Source: Mytilus trossulus (Eukaryota > Mollusca > Bivalvia > Mytilida > Mytilidae). Taken from it: DNA of 64,000 nucleotides. The stretch is from positions 50,302,448-50,366,447 of the forward strand of contig NC_086383.1 in assembly GCF_036588685.1 (NCBI RefSeq), in the 5' to 3' direction. Of the stretch, positions 11,343 to 22,497 are shown piece by piece. The notes below the pieces were generated by a model. The model did no database searches, was not told where the DNA came from, and saw nothing but the letters and a program-made list of their open reading frames with translations. Positions within the stretch are counted from its first letter, which is position 1; the number at the start of each line of letters is the position of its first letter. Both the position numbers and the translations under genes were made by a program.

Positions 11343-13310
11343 AAAGTCAAACCATTCATTCAAAGTTTGACTTCACACTAAAATATATGACCAACGAGTC
11401 GAAGTTAACTTCCCAATTATCAATTTCTCAGCAGTAGCACAACCTTTGTCTCACGGTATAGTGTTTACATAATTCAGTTGATATGCCCGCGTATATTCAT
11501 ACTATGTGGAATTCTCATACAGTGTAAAAACAAAGTATTTTAAGTAATTAAAAATAGTAACCCCAAATTATGCAAAAATGTGAATAACGTAAAAGAGATC
11601 TAACCAATAGAAACTGTCCTTACAAAAATCAGTATTATAAAAGTCATTTTGATTGGTGAATAAAACAAGTCTAACCAGCACGTGTTCTTAGGATTTAAAA
11701 TAAGAAACCTTAAGGAATCAAACATTAATTTACTCGTATGGTTGGACTCGACATAAACATATATAGACATGTTTGTTTTATTCACCAGGTTCGTAAACTT
11801 ATATTTTTTGTTAAATGGAAAATAAAACGTAACTTTAACAATGTTTTAAAGTAACCCTTTTATAACAGAAATCTGTCTTTATTAAAGTTTCCATAAATAT
11901 CCTGATTAACTATTTTAATTAATTAATAAAGTATTTTGATAATTGTTAATTCAAGTTCATTTAAGAATCAAACTATTTTATTTCATATCAACGTATTTAG
12001 ATTAATTTACTCGTATGGTTGGACTCGAAAAAAACATATATAGACATCTTTTGTTTTATTCAGCGGGAATGGGGGCGGCGACTGCCTTAGTCTGCGCTTA
12101 CCCCCTCTTTCCCGCATAACACTAAACTAACATACGACATTTTTTTGATAGATTTTAGAGGTTTTATCCTCTACGTCGTCTGGTCTGCTAAGTATCGAAC
12201 ACGACCTATTCCAGAACTTTTGTTTTGTCGAGTGTGAATTTGCATTGTCATTAGATGTGTCTAGGTATTTATACATCCAGCATTCCTGTATTGGGTAATG
12301 ATGATTCTTTTATTTGTCTGGTTATATATTGCTTAATGTCTTATCGTTTGTGGTTTGAGTTATATATATGTAAAAGCCGATTCCTTCAGGCTTTTAGTAA
12401 TGAAAAACTAAAACTTCAATCTAGGGTCCTGTAGTAACTTTTATTTCAGACAAACGAAGTTCATTAATGGTAATGTAAAATAAAGCCCTGTAAAATATAA
12501 ATGTACTTATAAATTACAGAAAGATAAATCTGTTTTCTAAGTAATAATGATTAAAAATTATGTTCGTAATTCATTATCATGCAAACTTATTTATATAGCT
12601 GCATACATATATATCTGATCACAAAAATATATAATGTGGATACCATATCAATTACTTGTCTCAATTACAACTATACCAATTCGACTTTAAGTTATTATAG
12701 TACCTGTTCTCATATGCTGTCTCATACCAAAGTCTATTGAATAATACTTGTGTTGATAATCTAAACTACACAAAACGTAAGCTTCATGCTTGTTAAATCA
12801 AAAAGTAACTAATCACAAAAAGTAACAATAAAAGCAAAGCAAATATCTATAAAACTAAAATTACGGGTTCCAATTTGTCAGCCGTCATCACGTAAAAACA
12901 ACGAATCAAAGAACTCAACTTTATATATAACTAATATAGTACAAAGGTTCGAGTCCGATACCGATACCAATAGTATATTCACCTGTTACCTATTACCTTA
13001 TCTGTACGTTCCGCATCTAACAGACGCACCACCAAACGGTTTATTCAGGATTAATATGCTATATACACATGTCATAATCACAAGGTTGACACTTCTGATT
13101 GTCAAATTGTTACTTATTGTAGTATTTTAATCAGTAAGACTTTCTAAGATAACAATTACGAATACTAAAAATCCGGACTAAAAATAGGGCGTATAGGTAC
13201 AGTTTTCAATTTGTTAGTGTGCATGACGTAAATCAGCGAATCAAAATATTCAACTCTATTTATAACTTATATAGGACAATGCTTTTGATTTAAAAATACT
13301 CCATTCCAAT
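11343..13310. other. Non-coding with two pairs of local direct repeats
   Basis: One direct pair is at about 11728-11785 and 12002-12060 (ttaatttactcgtatggttggactcga...acatatatagacat). Another is at about 12867-12945 and 13206-13285 (caatttgt.ag....catcacgtaaa...gaatcaaa..a.tcaactct.tttataac). No coding segment was recognised. Confidence 0.5.
12064..12115. other. GC-rich stem-loop in AT-rich surroundings
   Basis: The bases gcgggaatggggg can pair with ccccctctttcccgc across about 25 bases. The loop contains a second small stem (ggcgactgcc). It stands out against the very AT-rich flanks. Whether it is transcribed is unknown. Confidence 0.4.
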
Positions 13311-13640
13311 AGATATAGGAAGATGTGGTGTGAGTGCCAATGAGACAACTCTCCATCCAAATAACAATTTAAAAATTAAACCATTATAGGTTAAAGTACG
13401 GCCTTCAACACGGAGCCTTGGCTCACACCGAACAACAAGCTATAAAGGGCCCCAAAATTACTAGTGTAAAACCATTCAAACGGGAAAACCAACGGTCTAA
13501 TCTATATAAACAAAACGAGAAACACGTATATATTACATAAACAAACGACAACTACTGTACATCAGATTCCTGACTTAGGACAGGTGCAAACATTTGCAGC
13601 GGGATTAAACGTTTTAATGGGCCCAAACCTTCTCCCTTTT
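13311..13640 (+). mobile_element. Dispersed repeat, agatgtggtgtgagtgccaa family
   Basis: This is the best forward copy of the commonest repeat in the window. It has ataggaagatgtggtgtgagtgccaatgagacaactctcc, then gtacggccttcaacacggagc, then aaagggccccaaaattactagtg, then ccattcaaacgggaaaac, then ttcctgacttaggacaggtgc. Other full or partial copies lie at 10665, 19147, 20055, 27440, 27600, 43577, 46388, 46888 and 63185. There is no coding capacity, so it is non-autonomous. Confidence 0.75.
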
Positions 13641-14319
13641 TCTGAAACAATAGCATAACATCACAACATATAAAAACATACGATAAAATATCAATTGGCA
13701 GACTTAACTCAATCAAAAAACGTATGATTACACAAAGAACGAATAAATTTGATCTGCGATATCTGAATACAAATGCACAGTTAATTAAATATTAGAGACA
13801 AACAGTCATGACCAAAAGGCTATCAAACAAATTCAAACACACTGAGAAATATTTAACCAATCAATGTTCACTTTAGAAAAAAAACCGGTTTTTTATAATC
13901 TTGAAGTTTATACAAATGTTGTAAGAATAAGTGAAAAATTGAAGATATTACAAATAATCAAAGCTGGTATACAGCCAAGATCCATATAAATAAAAAATGA
14001 CAAAAAAGCATTATAAACAGTATCAACAGGTCGAATTAACAAGAAAATACGATTAGAGAGTACTCGCATTTACCGACAGCTAGTTAAAAGCCAAAACCAA
14101 TTAATAGTAAAAAATCATGCATCAGAGACTAAAATCGACTAAAACACATCACAGGGATTTAGTATTTTAACTTCATTAATAGTCAAAGAAGACATGACTT
14201 GTGCAATGCCAAAAATAAATGTATCGACAGGTAGTAGTATAGTGAAGAGCGACTTCTATAGAAATAAAAGTTAACGTGGCTGTGTCCCCTATACATCTCG
14301 CCTCAAAAGATAATGAAAT
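13641..14319. other. Non-coding stretch
   Basis: AT-rich, with no coding or repeat structure that I recognise apart from the tail of the preceding repeat. Confidence 0.3.
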
Positions 14320-14945
14320 TTAGTTATGTTTTAATTTGCTAATGACAAAATCAATATTAGTGCCAATGTGAACTATATTCAGAGATCTAATTACAATATT
14401 GGTACGATAACCCTTACTTATAAGTTTGTTTAAAGGATCGATGAGTTTACAAGGATCACATAGTGATTTCCTCGCTTTAAGTACAATATTACCATAAAAT
14501 TTAGGATGAGAAATACCATCTTTAATAAGCTTTCTACAGGTATAGCCAAATTTACTAATCAAATCTTTGTATCTATGAAAGAATTTAGTAAAAGTTTTAA
14601 GTAATTTATGGTATCGAAATCCCTGACACAACAATTTACCAGTGATGCATTGATTACGTTCATTAAAATCTATGACATCAGAACACACACGGGCAAACCG
14701 AACGAGTTGCGATATATAAACACCGTATGATGGAGCCAAAGGCACATCGCCGTCTAAAAAAGGAAAATTAACAATAGGAAATGAAAAATCGTCTCTTTTG
14801 TCGTAAATTTTAAAGACCTTTTGTTTTCCAAATAATTAATATTACCAAAAATTGATAAGTTCCAGTTCGACGGGTTCAAACAGAAAGATTTGAAAGCAGA
14901 GAAAACTGTGTATCTTATAATCGGCATGACTTTATCAGATGACAA
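14320..14945 (-). pseudogene. Reverse-transcriptase-related retroelement fragment
   Basis: Read on the minus strand, the frame ending at 14320 continues upstream of its first Met. It reads YDKRDDFSFPIVNFPFL before the SYGVYISQLVRFARVCSD block. This series of blocks is common in retroelement proteins of molluscs, cnidarians and fish, usually annotated as an RT domain. Around 14810 the reading frame jumps by one base into the frame of 14754-14945 (..NYLENKRSLKF), so the copy is frameshifted. The RT catalytic blocks themselves would lie further upstream and are not visible. The class (Penelope-like, DIRS-like or LINE) cannot be settled from this piece. The following block (..KFGYTCRKLIKDGISHP..) fits the same family. 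Confidence 0.65.
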
Positions 14946-16270
14946 TACTAATACTAAAATAAGGCTTGCGCAAAGTTATATACTTTAATTCAGTCACAGA
15001 CCCGCGTTATGACGGGTGTGTTCTAGTTAAAAACTAAAGCTAAGCGAAGCAAGAATACAAATACACTTGGCTTACCTCACATATCGTGCAAGTGGAACAT
15101 TTCCATATAAACCATATTACACACTACATCTTTAATAAAGTAAGGTTTAAATATACCTGTATAACAAAAATGTTTTATTATAAATCTTTGTTAAGCAATG
15201 TTTATTGTTTATAGTAAAAATCAATATCAACCTTGATATCTATTTTTAGTTCTTATATCGATTTCATTAATTCGATTTACCTTTAAACATGACAACATTC
15301 TTTCGGTCCACTCGAGACTCACATTCATTCAATTTATATGTAAACTTTATCTTCAAATCATTATACCAGATTTAATAGGTTGTTGAAGTATCATTTTATA
15401 TGATCGTAAAATTCGACTCTTCTTATGTTTTGATATACATTTACGATCTCTTTTGTTATGAAATTTAGCTCTCGTTCTCGATATTCAATCCCAACATGCA
15501 TACGTGTAAAATATGAACTATTGGACAGTTATTGACTTTTGCATAATTAAAAAAGAAAGATATAGGACTGGCCTTATTTATGAAACTCCAAATCACAGAA
15601 TTGTTATTGTATAGATTGTTATTTGCAGACAGGTAAAATATGTGTTCACCACAAGAAGTCTTCCCATAAGATAATGATAAGATATAGAGCAAAGGAAGTA
15701 AACCGCCAAAAGTACTGACCAATAGTAGAAATGTCCGAAAGCGGTCAAATCAACCGTGAAAATAAAGTAATAACTACAGTGAAATCAGACTTAACCATAC
15801 CATAAGAATAGAATTCGTCCTTCAAAAGTCCATGTCAATAAGTTAAAATAGAATAACACATAATATTAACAATTAATTACAAAATGTAATTAATAAGCTA
15901 ACAATATAACATTATTCAAATATGTACTTATATCAATTACTAAGAATATAAAAATATACAAAATACATAAAATAACAGGCTATCACATATACACTTGTTT
16001 TGATGTATGTAATTCGAAAAGCGGTATACTACTGTTCCCTGTATTTGCTCCTTGTATTGATTGATTATGTTATATCACAATAAAGTGCGATGTTACAGTA
16101 CGCTTATAATTGCGATGGTGATACGGGAATGGGGTTCTGACAATGGTTTTCGTTTATTTCTGTGATCCTATTATTATTATTTTTGATTTTCGTATTATTT
16201 ATTAATCAAGCCGTTATCTTTCTCATTAGAATTGTTTCACACTGGTCATTTGGTGGCCCCATATAGCTGG
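14946..16270. other. AT-rich non-coding stretch
   Basis: No gene was recognised. The short minus frame at 15465-15722 has no family resemblance that I can see. Confidence 0.3.
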
Positions 16271-16276
16271 TTTTGC

Positions 16277-16450
16277 TGTGTGAATCAAAAGAGGGACGAA
16301 AGATACCAAAAGGACAGTCAAACTCATAAATCGAAAATAAACTAACAACGCCATGGCTAAAAATGAAAAAGACAAACAGACAAACAATAGTACACATGAC
16401 ACAACATAGAAAACTAAGGAATAAACAACACAAAGCTCCATGTTGAAGGC
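16277..16450 (+). mobile_element. Dispersed repeat (gagggacgaaagatacca family)
   Basis: The sequence agagggacgaaagataccaaaaggacagtcaaactcataaat...gccatggctaaaaatgaaaaagacaaac...ccatagaaaactaa recurs at 19664-19840. More decayed copies are at 8775 and, reversed, at 4075 and 10430. It is non-coding and non-autonomous. Confidence 0.7.
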
Positions 16451-16546
16451 TATACAGTTTACGACATTTGGTCTTGGATTGATATATTTCTCATTGACAA
16501 TCATCTGCATCTGATTTTTAATTCAAGTAAGATAGGTGTAAAAAAC

Positions 16547-18357
16547 TAGAGGCTCTAAAGAGCCTGTGTCGCTCACCTTGGTCTATGTGCATATTAAACA
16601 AAGGACACAAATGGATTCATGACAAAATTGTATTTTGGTGATGGTGATGTGTTTGAAGTTCTTACTTTACTGAACGATTTTGCTTCTTACAATTATATCT
16701 ATCATGAACTTTGCCCATTAGTAACAGAGAACTATATTTGGTAAAAATTTACATAAATTTACCAAATTAATGAAAATTGTTAAAAATTGACTATAAAGGG
16801 CAATAACTCCTTAAGGGGTCAATTGACCATTTAGGTCATGTTGACTTATTTGTAGATCTTACTTTGCTGAACATTATTGCTGTTTACAGTTTATCGCTAT
16901 CTATAGTAGTATTCAAGATAACCAAAAACGGCAAAATTTCTTTAAAAATTACCAATTGGAGGGCAGCAACCCAACAACCAGTTGTCCAATTCATCTGAAA
17001 AATTCAGGGCAGATAGATATTGACTTGATTAACAATTTAACTTCTTGTCAGATTTGCTCTAGATGCTTTGGTTTCATAGTTATAAGCAAAAAACTGCATT
17101 TTACCCCTATGTTCTATTTTTAGCCGTGGCGGCCATCTTGGTTGAATGGCCAGGTCATCGGACACATTTTTCAAACTAGATACCCCAAAGATGATTGTGG
17201 CCTAGTATTTTCAGTGGAGATTTTGTAAAAGATTACTTAGATTTATGAAAAATGGTTAAAGATTGACTATAAAGGGCAATAACTCCTAAAGGGGTCAACT
17301 GACCATTTTGGTCATGTTGACTTATTTGTAGATCTTACTTTGCTGAACATTATTGCTGTTTACAATTTATCTCTATCTATAATAATATTCAAGATAATAA
17401 CCAAAAACAGCAAAATTTCCTCAAAATTACCAATTCAGGGGCAGCAACCCAACAACCGATTGACCGATTCATCTGAAAATTTCAGGGCAGATAGTTCTTG
17501 ACCTGATAAACATTTTTATCCCGTCAGATTTCCTCAAAATGCTTTGGTTTTTGAGTTATAAGCCAAAAACTGCATTTTACCCCTATGTTCTATTTTTAGC
17601 GGTGGCGGCCATCTTGGTTGGTTGACCAGGTCACGCCACACATTTTTTAAACTAGATACCCCAAAGATGATTGTGGCCAAGTTTGGATTAATTTGGCCAA
17701 GTAGTTTCAGAGGAGAAGATTTTTGTAAAAGATTACTTTAATTTACGAAAAATGGTTAAAAAATGACTATAAAGGGCAATAACTCCTAAACGGGTCAACT
17801 GACCATTTTGGTCATGTTGACTTATTTGTAGATCTTACTTTGCTGAACATTATTGCTGTTTACAGTTTATCTCTAACTATAATAATATTCAAGATAATAA
17901 CCAAAAACAGCAAAATTTCTTCAAAATTACCAATTCAGGGGCAGCAACCCAACAACCGATTGACCGATTCATCTGAAAATTTCAGGGCAGATAGATCTTG
18001 ACCTGATAAACATTTTTACCTCGTGTCAGATTTGCTCTAAATGCTTTGGTTTTTGAGTTATAAGCCAAAAACTGCATTTTACCCCTATGTTCTATTTTTA
18101 GCCGTGGCGGCCATCTTGGTTGGTTGACCGGGTCACGCCACACATTTTTTAAACTAGATACCCCAATGATGATTGTGGCCAAGTTTGGTTTGATTTGGCC
18201 CAGTAGTTTCAGAGGAGAAGATTTTTGTAAAAGTTAACGACGACGGACGACGACGACGACGGACGACGGACGACGACGGACGACGACGGACGACGGACGC
18301 CGGACGCCAAGTGATGAGAAAAGCTCACTTGGCCCTTCGGGCCAGGTGAGCTAAAAA
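16547..18357 (+). mobile_element. 1.8-kb element with three ~490-bp repeats and a terminal hairpin
   Basis: The element starts with aggctctaaagagcctgtgtcgctcacc (itself palindromic at aggctct-aa-agagcct). It ends with a strong hairpin, agctcacttggccc-ttc-gggccaggtgagct, at 18322-18352. The core holds three tandem copies of a long unit; the block caataactcc...ggtcaactgaccattttggtcatgttgac begins at 16801, 17277 and 17777. A gacgacgga simple repeat precedes the hairpin. The shared gctcacct at both ends is a weak TIR. The hairpin followed by ctaa also resembles a Helitron 3' end. No transposase is encoded. The minus frame at 17982-18182 is incidental. Confidence 0.75.
18236..18310 (+). repeat. 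(GAC/GGAC)n microsatellite
   Basis: A run of gacgacggac units lies just before the terminal hairpin of the 16547-18357 element and is part of it. Confidence 0.9.
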
Positions 18358-19145
18358 CGTGTAATGGTAACACTGCAGTAAGAAGTAAATATTATGAACC
18401 TATCTCAATCCATCAACCTGTAATTGGTGCTTGTTTCATATTTGTCTTTCGTTTATTGTTTGTATAAAAATCAGGACGTTGTTTTTCTCGTTTGAATAAT
18501 AGAGAAAATGGCCTAAAAATTTAAGAACACAAAAATAGATTACTTCATGTAGAGACCCTCATGTAGAGACGACTGGTCATTTTGTCTTGCTTAATTGCAT
18601 CCATCATAACACACATATCTGCATTTTAAATTCATTCTCGTTGTCCGTCTTGAGTATCTGAGGTGGACCAAGTATATGAGTAAATCGTAGGGCCAATTCA
18701 GAAAATTCTTTTGTCGTATTTTGCTTTAAATTTCACCAAATGAACCATCGGCACTAATAGTCAATTGGTATTAATATTGATTCAGTTTTCCGTAAATTAA
18801 AAGCAAACTAAATGTTATTGTTATATACATGTGTCATTCATTTATCTACAAGCAGTCGGTACCTGTATCTTGGTATCTTAACTTTAGTCTAAGATTCATC
18901 AATTTTTCTTGTTGTTATTGATTAGATGTCGGTAACTGCGAGAACTCTCAGAGCTGTAATTAGTGTCTTTTTGTTGTTGGGGTATACAAGTACCCGGCCA
19001 CATCCACTCTGGTATTTGTTAGATGTATTTCTATTTGTATCCATCTGATGAGTTAAGACTTTTTCAGCCTATTTTTATAGTTTGTTCTTATGTTGTACCG
19101 TTGAACCACTGTGCCATTTTAGCATGAAGCTTGGGATCTTGCTAA
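18358..19145. other. Non-coding stretch
   Basis: No gene or clear repeat was recognised. Confidence 0.3.
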
Positions 19146-19146
19146 C

Positions 19147-19445
19147 ATGTTTAAACTCGCCACATTAGGTAGGTATGTGCCTGTCCCAAGTCAGGAGCCT
19201 TCGTTTGTTGATTTGTTACATATTTGTTTTTCGATATTTTTTTTGTACATAAACTAGGCCGTTAGTTTTCTCATTTGAATTGTTTTACATTTGTCATTAT
19301 GGGGCCTTTTATAGTCGACTATGCGGTATGGGATTTGCTTATTGTTGGAGTCCGTACGGTGACCTACAGTTGTTAATTTTTGTGTCATTTTGGTCTCTTG
19401 TGAAGATTTGTGTGATTTCTTTATATCAATGTTACAAATGTAGTA
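19147..19445 (-). mobile_element. Dispersed repeat, reverse copy of the 13311 family
   Basis: It runs from catgtttaaactcgccacattaggtagg through gtgcctgtcccaagtcaggagcc and ggccgttagttttctcatttgaattg to acggtgacctacagttgttaa and tgtcattttggtctc. It aligns along its length with 20055-20388. The open frame at 19280-19474 is inside it. Confidence 0.7.
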
Positions 19446-19663
19446 ATATCACCATCATAGAGTGGAATGTATAGCTTTAATTTAAAACAACCAAAGCAAT
19501 CAATTACTCCTCTTCATGGAGGCTTTTTTTATATACAAATCCATTTGTCAGCGATTTTTACAATAGGTGACGGCAAGGCATTTGTATATTTTACTGAGCA
19601 CCGACTATCGCTCTTTAGCGTACAATAAAATGATAATAATAAAAACAACTTTATTTAAAAAGG

Positions 19664-19840
19664 GGCGAAAGATACCAGAGGGACAGTCATACTCATAGAT
19701 AGAAAATAATCTGACAATGCCATGGCTAAAAAATTAAAAAGACAAACAAATAAATAATAGTACACAAGACACACCATAGAAAACTAAAGACTAAGCAACA
19801 CGAACCCCACCAAAAACTGGGGGAGATCTCAGGTAAAGAA
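19664..19840 (+). mobile_element. Dispersed repeat, second good copy of the 16277 family
   Basis: The sequence ggggcgaaagataccagagggacagtcatactcatag...gccatggctaaaaaattaaaaagacaaac...caccatagaaaactaaagac matches 16277-16450. Confidence 0.7.
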
Positions 19841-20054
19841 AGTAACTCATTTTGATCAAAGCAATTTTTAATAAGGCTGTCTACAGATTATATTAACTAT
19901 AAAAATAAAATATGTTTGCACTTGCTACAGGAATAAAACATAAGCAATCTACTAAATCAAAAATATAAACAATACATATTTTGTGATCCCGAGCTTAAGA
20001 TCATTATACGTTTTGCTTCATTTTTTAAAAACTAATTGGAATCTCTTCGAAACA

Positions 20055-20388
20055 ATCAACTAACACGTTTAACCCCGCCACATTATTTATTTATGTGCCT
20101 GTCCCAAGTCAGGAGCCTGTAATTCAGTGGTTGACGTTTGTTTATGTGTTACATATTTGTGTTTTGTTAATTTTTTTACATAAATAAGGCCGTTAGTTTT
20201 CTCGCTTGAATTGTTTTAAATTGTCTTATCGGGGCCTTTTATAGATGACTTTATGCGGTGTGGGCTTTGCTCATTGTTGAAGGCCGTACGGTGACCTATA
20301 ATTGTTTATGTTTGTGTCATTTTGGTCTTTGGTGGATAGTTGTCTCATTGGCATTCATATCATACCACATCTCCTTTTTTATAAAATT
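20055..20388 (-). mobile_element. Dispersed repeat, near-complete reverse copy of the 13311 family
   Basis: It begins acgtttaaccccgccacatt and includes cctgtcccaagtcaggagcctgtaattcagtggttg, ggccgttagttttctcg, ggccgtacggtgacctataattg and ttggtggatagttgtctcattggc. It ends ataccacatctccttttttat. It defines the far end of the family better than the other copies. Confidence 0.75.
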
Positions 20389-20431
20389 TCAATATTTGCG
20401 ATACAGCGGTGTTTTGTAAAAAAAAATAAGG

Positions 20432-20590
20432 GAATCTCAGAGGCAGATTTAGAGGGTTTTTCAGGGGGCACGCCCCCCTTTTGTGGGAAAAATTTGTGGT
20501 TGTTTATCTAGGGAATTACTGAAGCATAACTGGGGTGGGTCCCCTCTTAGTCTTAGGCAGTCAGTGGGTCCCCTCTTGGACAAAACTAGA
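20432..20590 (+). repeat. Dispersed repeat with gggggcacgcccccc hairpin
   Basis: The sequence gaggcagatttagagggtttttcagggggcacgcccccctttt is followed by two near-copies of gtgggtcccctctt. A related sequence lies reversed at about 33588-33725 (gaacccctttacaaatgaatggatctgccc). Confidence 0.45.
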
Positions 20591-21917
20591 TAGCTGACAT
20601 GGTTTAAATTAAAGTAAGGTCACCAATTTCCCGATATCAAATAATTTGAGGAAAAAAAACAATAATGTATTGCCATATGACCTTTAACATTGAAAGGTTA
20701 AACTTGTATTAAGTCATGTTCAGACCTTTAACCAGAAAATAAAGGAATATTGTGTTAATGTGCACGAAACCACACACAAAGTCAATCCATAGAAAAAATA
20801 CTAATGATCAATGGTCAACGTTGCTGGAGGGTTCTTCAACAATAAAAAAAAAAAAGTATAATTTTTACCAAGATGGTCCCTAGTGTCGACTTAAGTATAA
20901 TACTACACTGTCACTCTGTTTAAATCTAGTCATAAAAAATCACCAAAGTCAAAGAACAATACAAGATGAGAACAGACAGACAGATCCGGTATTAATGATT
21001 TTGAGAATTACGATTTTTGCTCTATTCTACATATCGGTCTTTTAATGTTGTCCATAAAATGTAAAAGTCTTAAACTATAATCAATCTATGTTTTTGCTTC
21101 GAGACCAGAATTTTGTGGAGAAAAAATAGCTTTTTAATGTCAAAAAGAGTCCGGGAAACTCCCAGGATGCACGATTTTGCGTTATTTTTCTCAGAGCTTA
21201 TAAACTTATAAATGTTAAAGATAATAACTTGTATATTAAATCATTACACTTCATCATAGATCATCGAACTCCACCTTGCTCATCAAGTTATGGCGTCCTG
21301 TCGAATTTGATAAATAAAATTGAATAACTGATTTCTGAAATTTATGACAAAGGCATATATTTATAGAAAATCTAATTAAGGTATACACATATTGGAAATC
21401 TCTAACGGTTGACCAAAATTGACACCGATTCCTGAATGCACGTTTCATTATGAGTAAGTTATCAGTGTTGTTCGGTCACAAGTTGAATATTTTTATAAAT
21501 TTGAATTATTCAATTAGTTGTTTCTTTCATTACATTGACCATTTGCTGATTAATGGAAACAAAGTATAAAATAAAAGGAACCATATCTTTTTCTACTAAT
21601 TCCCAATTCATTTTCTTGCAACGTCATATCCGATGTCTTGAAAGCACCAAATGTTGATTGACGTCAGATGACTGAAAATGGTTTGTTTTTACTCAGAAAT
21701 CACTGTGATCAATTGCAGCCAATGTAACAAGTTTATATAAAATGTACAAAAGAAAATGATCTGTAAAATGGAAAAAAAACACAATTTTCTTTTTGAAATT
21801 GATAAAAAAAATATATATAAAATAACTTTCAAACTAAAATGTTATTTGAATACAATCTATAAAAGATTGAAAATTACATTTAGCTAGTATATTGACTAAA
21901 CCTAAACGTTATTGTTG
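20591..21917. other. Non-coding 3' flank of the OTU-like gene
   Basis: No repeat or coding segment was recognised. The minus-strand side next to 21918 would be the 3' UTR of the OTU-like gene. No convincing aataaa was seen close by on that strand. Confidence 0.3.
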
Positions 21918-22497
21918 CTATGATAACTTGTTCAAGGTTTGTTCATTCATCTTTGAGATAAGGTATATCACCTCAAGATCTTTCTCGTTTTCTTTCTTAC
22001 CTCTCATCACAGATTGGATAAACGATTTGATTCTCTGCTTTAAGCTGGCAGGGGTAAGGGTTTTCTCGTAATGCTCAAATGTTGTTCGTGGTAAACATTC
22101 ATGACGATGTAAATACACAGTTTCTCTAAGTTTGTCCCAGTCGGTTTTTACTTCTTGTTTTATATAAGTCTTCAGAATTAACTTCTTCTCATCTGTAGAC
22201 ATATTTAATTTAGGTTTAGAAGGAGCTTTTGACGTAGCAGTATTTTCATTCGCAGACATTTGTATTTTCGGTTTAGATGGACTTTGTGATGATGAGGTGT
22301 TTTCATCTGCAGACATATTTATTTTCGGTTTAGACAGACTTTTTGATGATGAAGTATTTGAAGGGTTTCTGCCACCAGTTATCTGAGCCCCATCGTCAAT
22401 TTTCTGTCGTGGGATGAATTGAACTTTTGGTTCCGTTTTTGTTTCGTTGTCACCTGATGGTGTTGAAGTCGATATCTTATGTTCATCTACGAGCGTT
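21918..22497 (-). CDS. OTU-like gene, last exon (exon 6)
   Basis: The acceptor attttgcag precedes 22497. The frame continues from exon 5 with K and then TLVDEHK, and ends with ..LNKLS and TAG at 21920-21918. It encodes the three SKPK-x-x-MS repeats (22340-22190) and the C-terminal charged helical segment. Confidence 0.85.

Noticed and set aside
17982-18182. 66-residue minus-strand frame in the 16547 element
   Set aside because: It falls in one of three tandem units, the other units do not keep it open, and no transposase motif is present.
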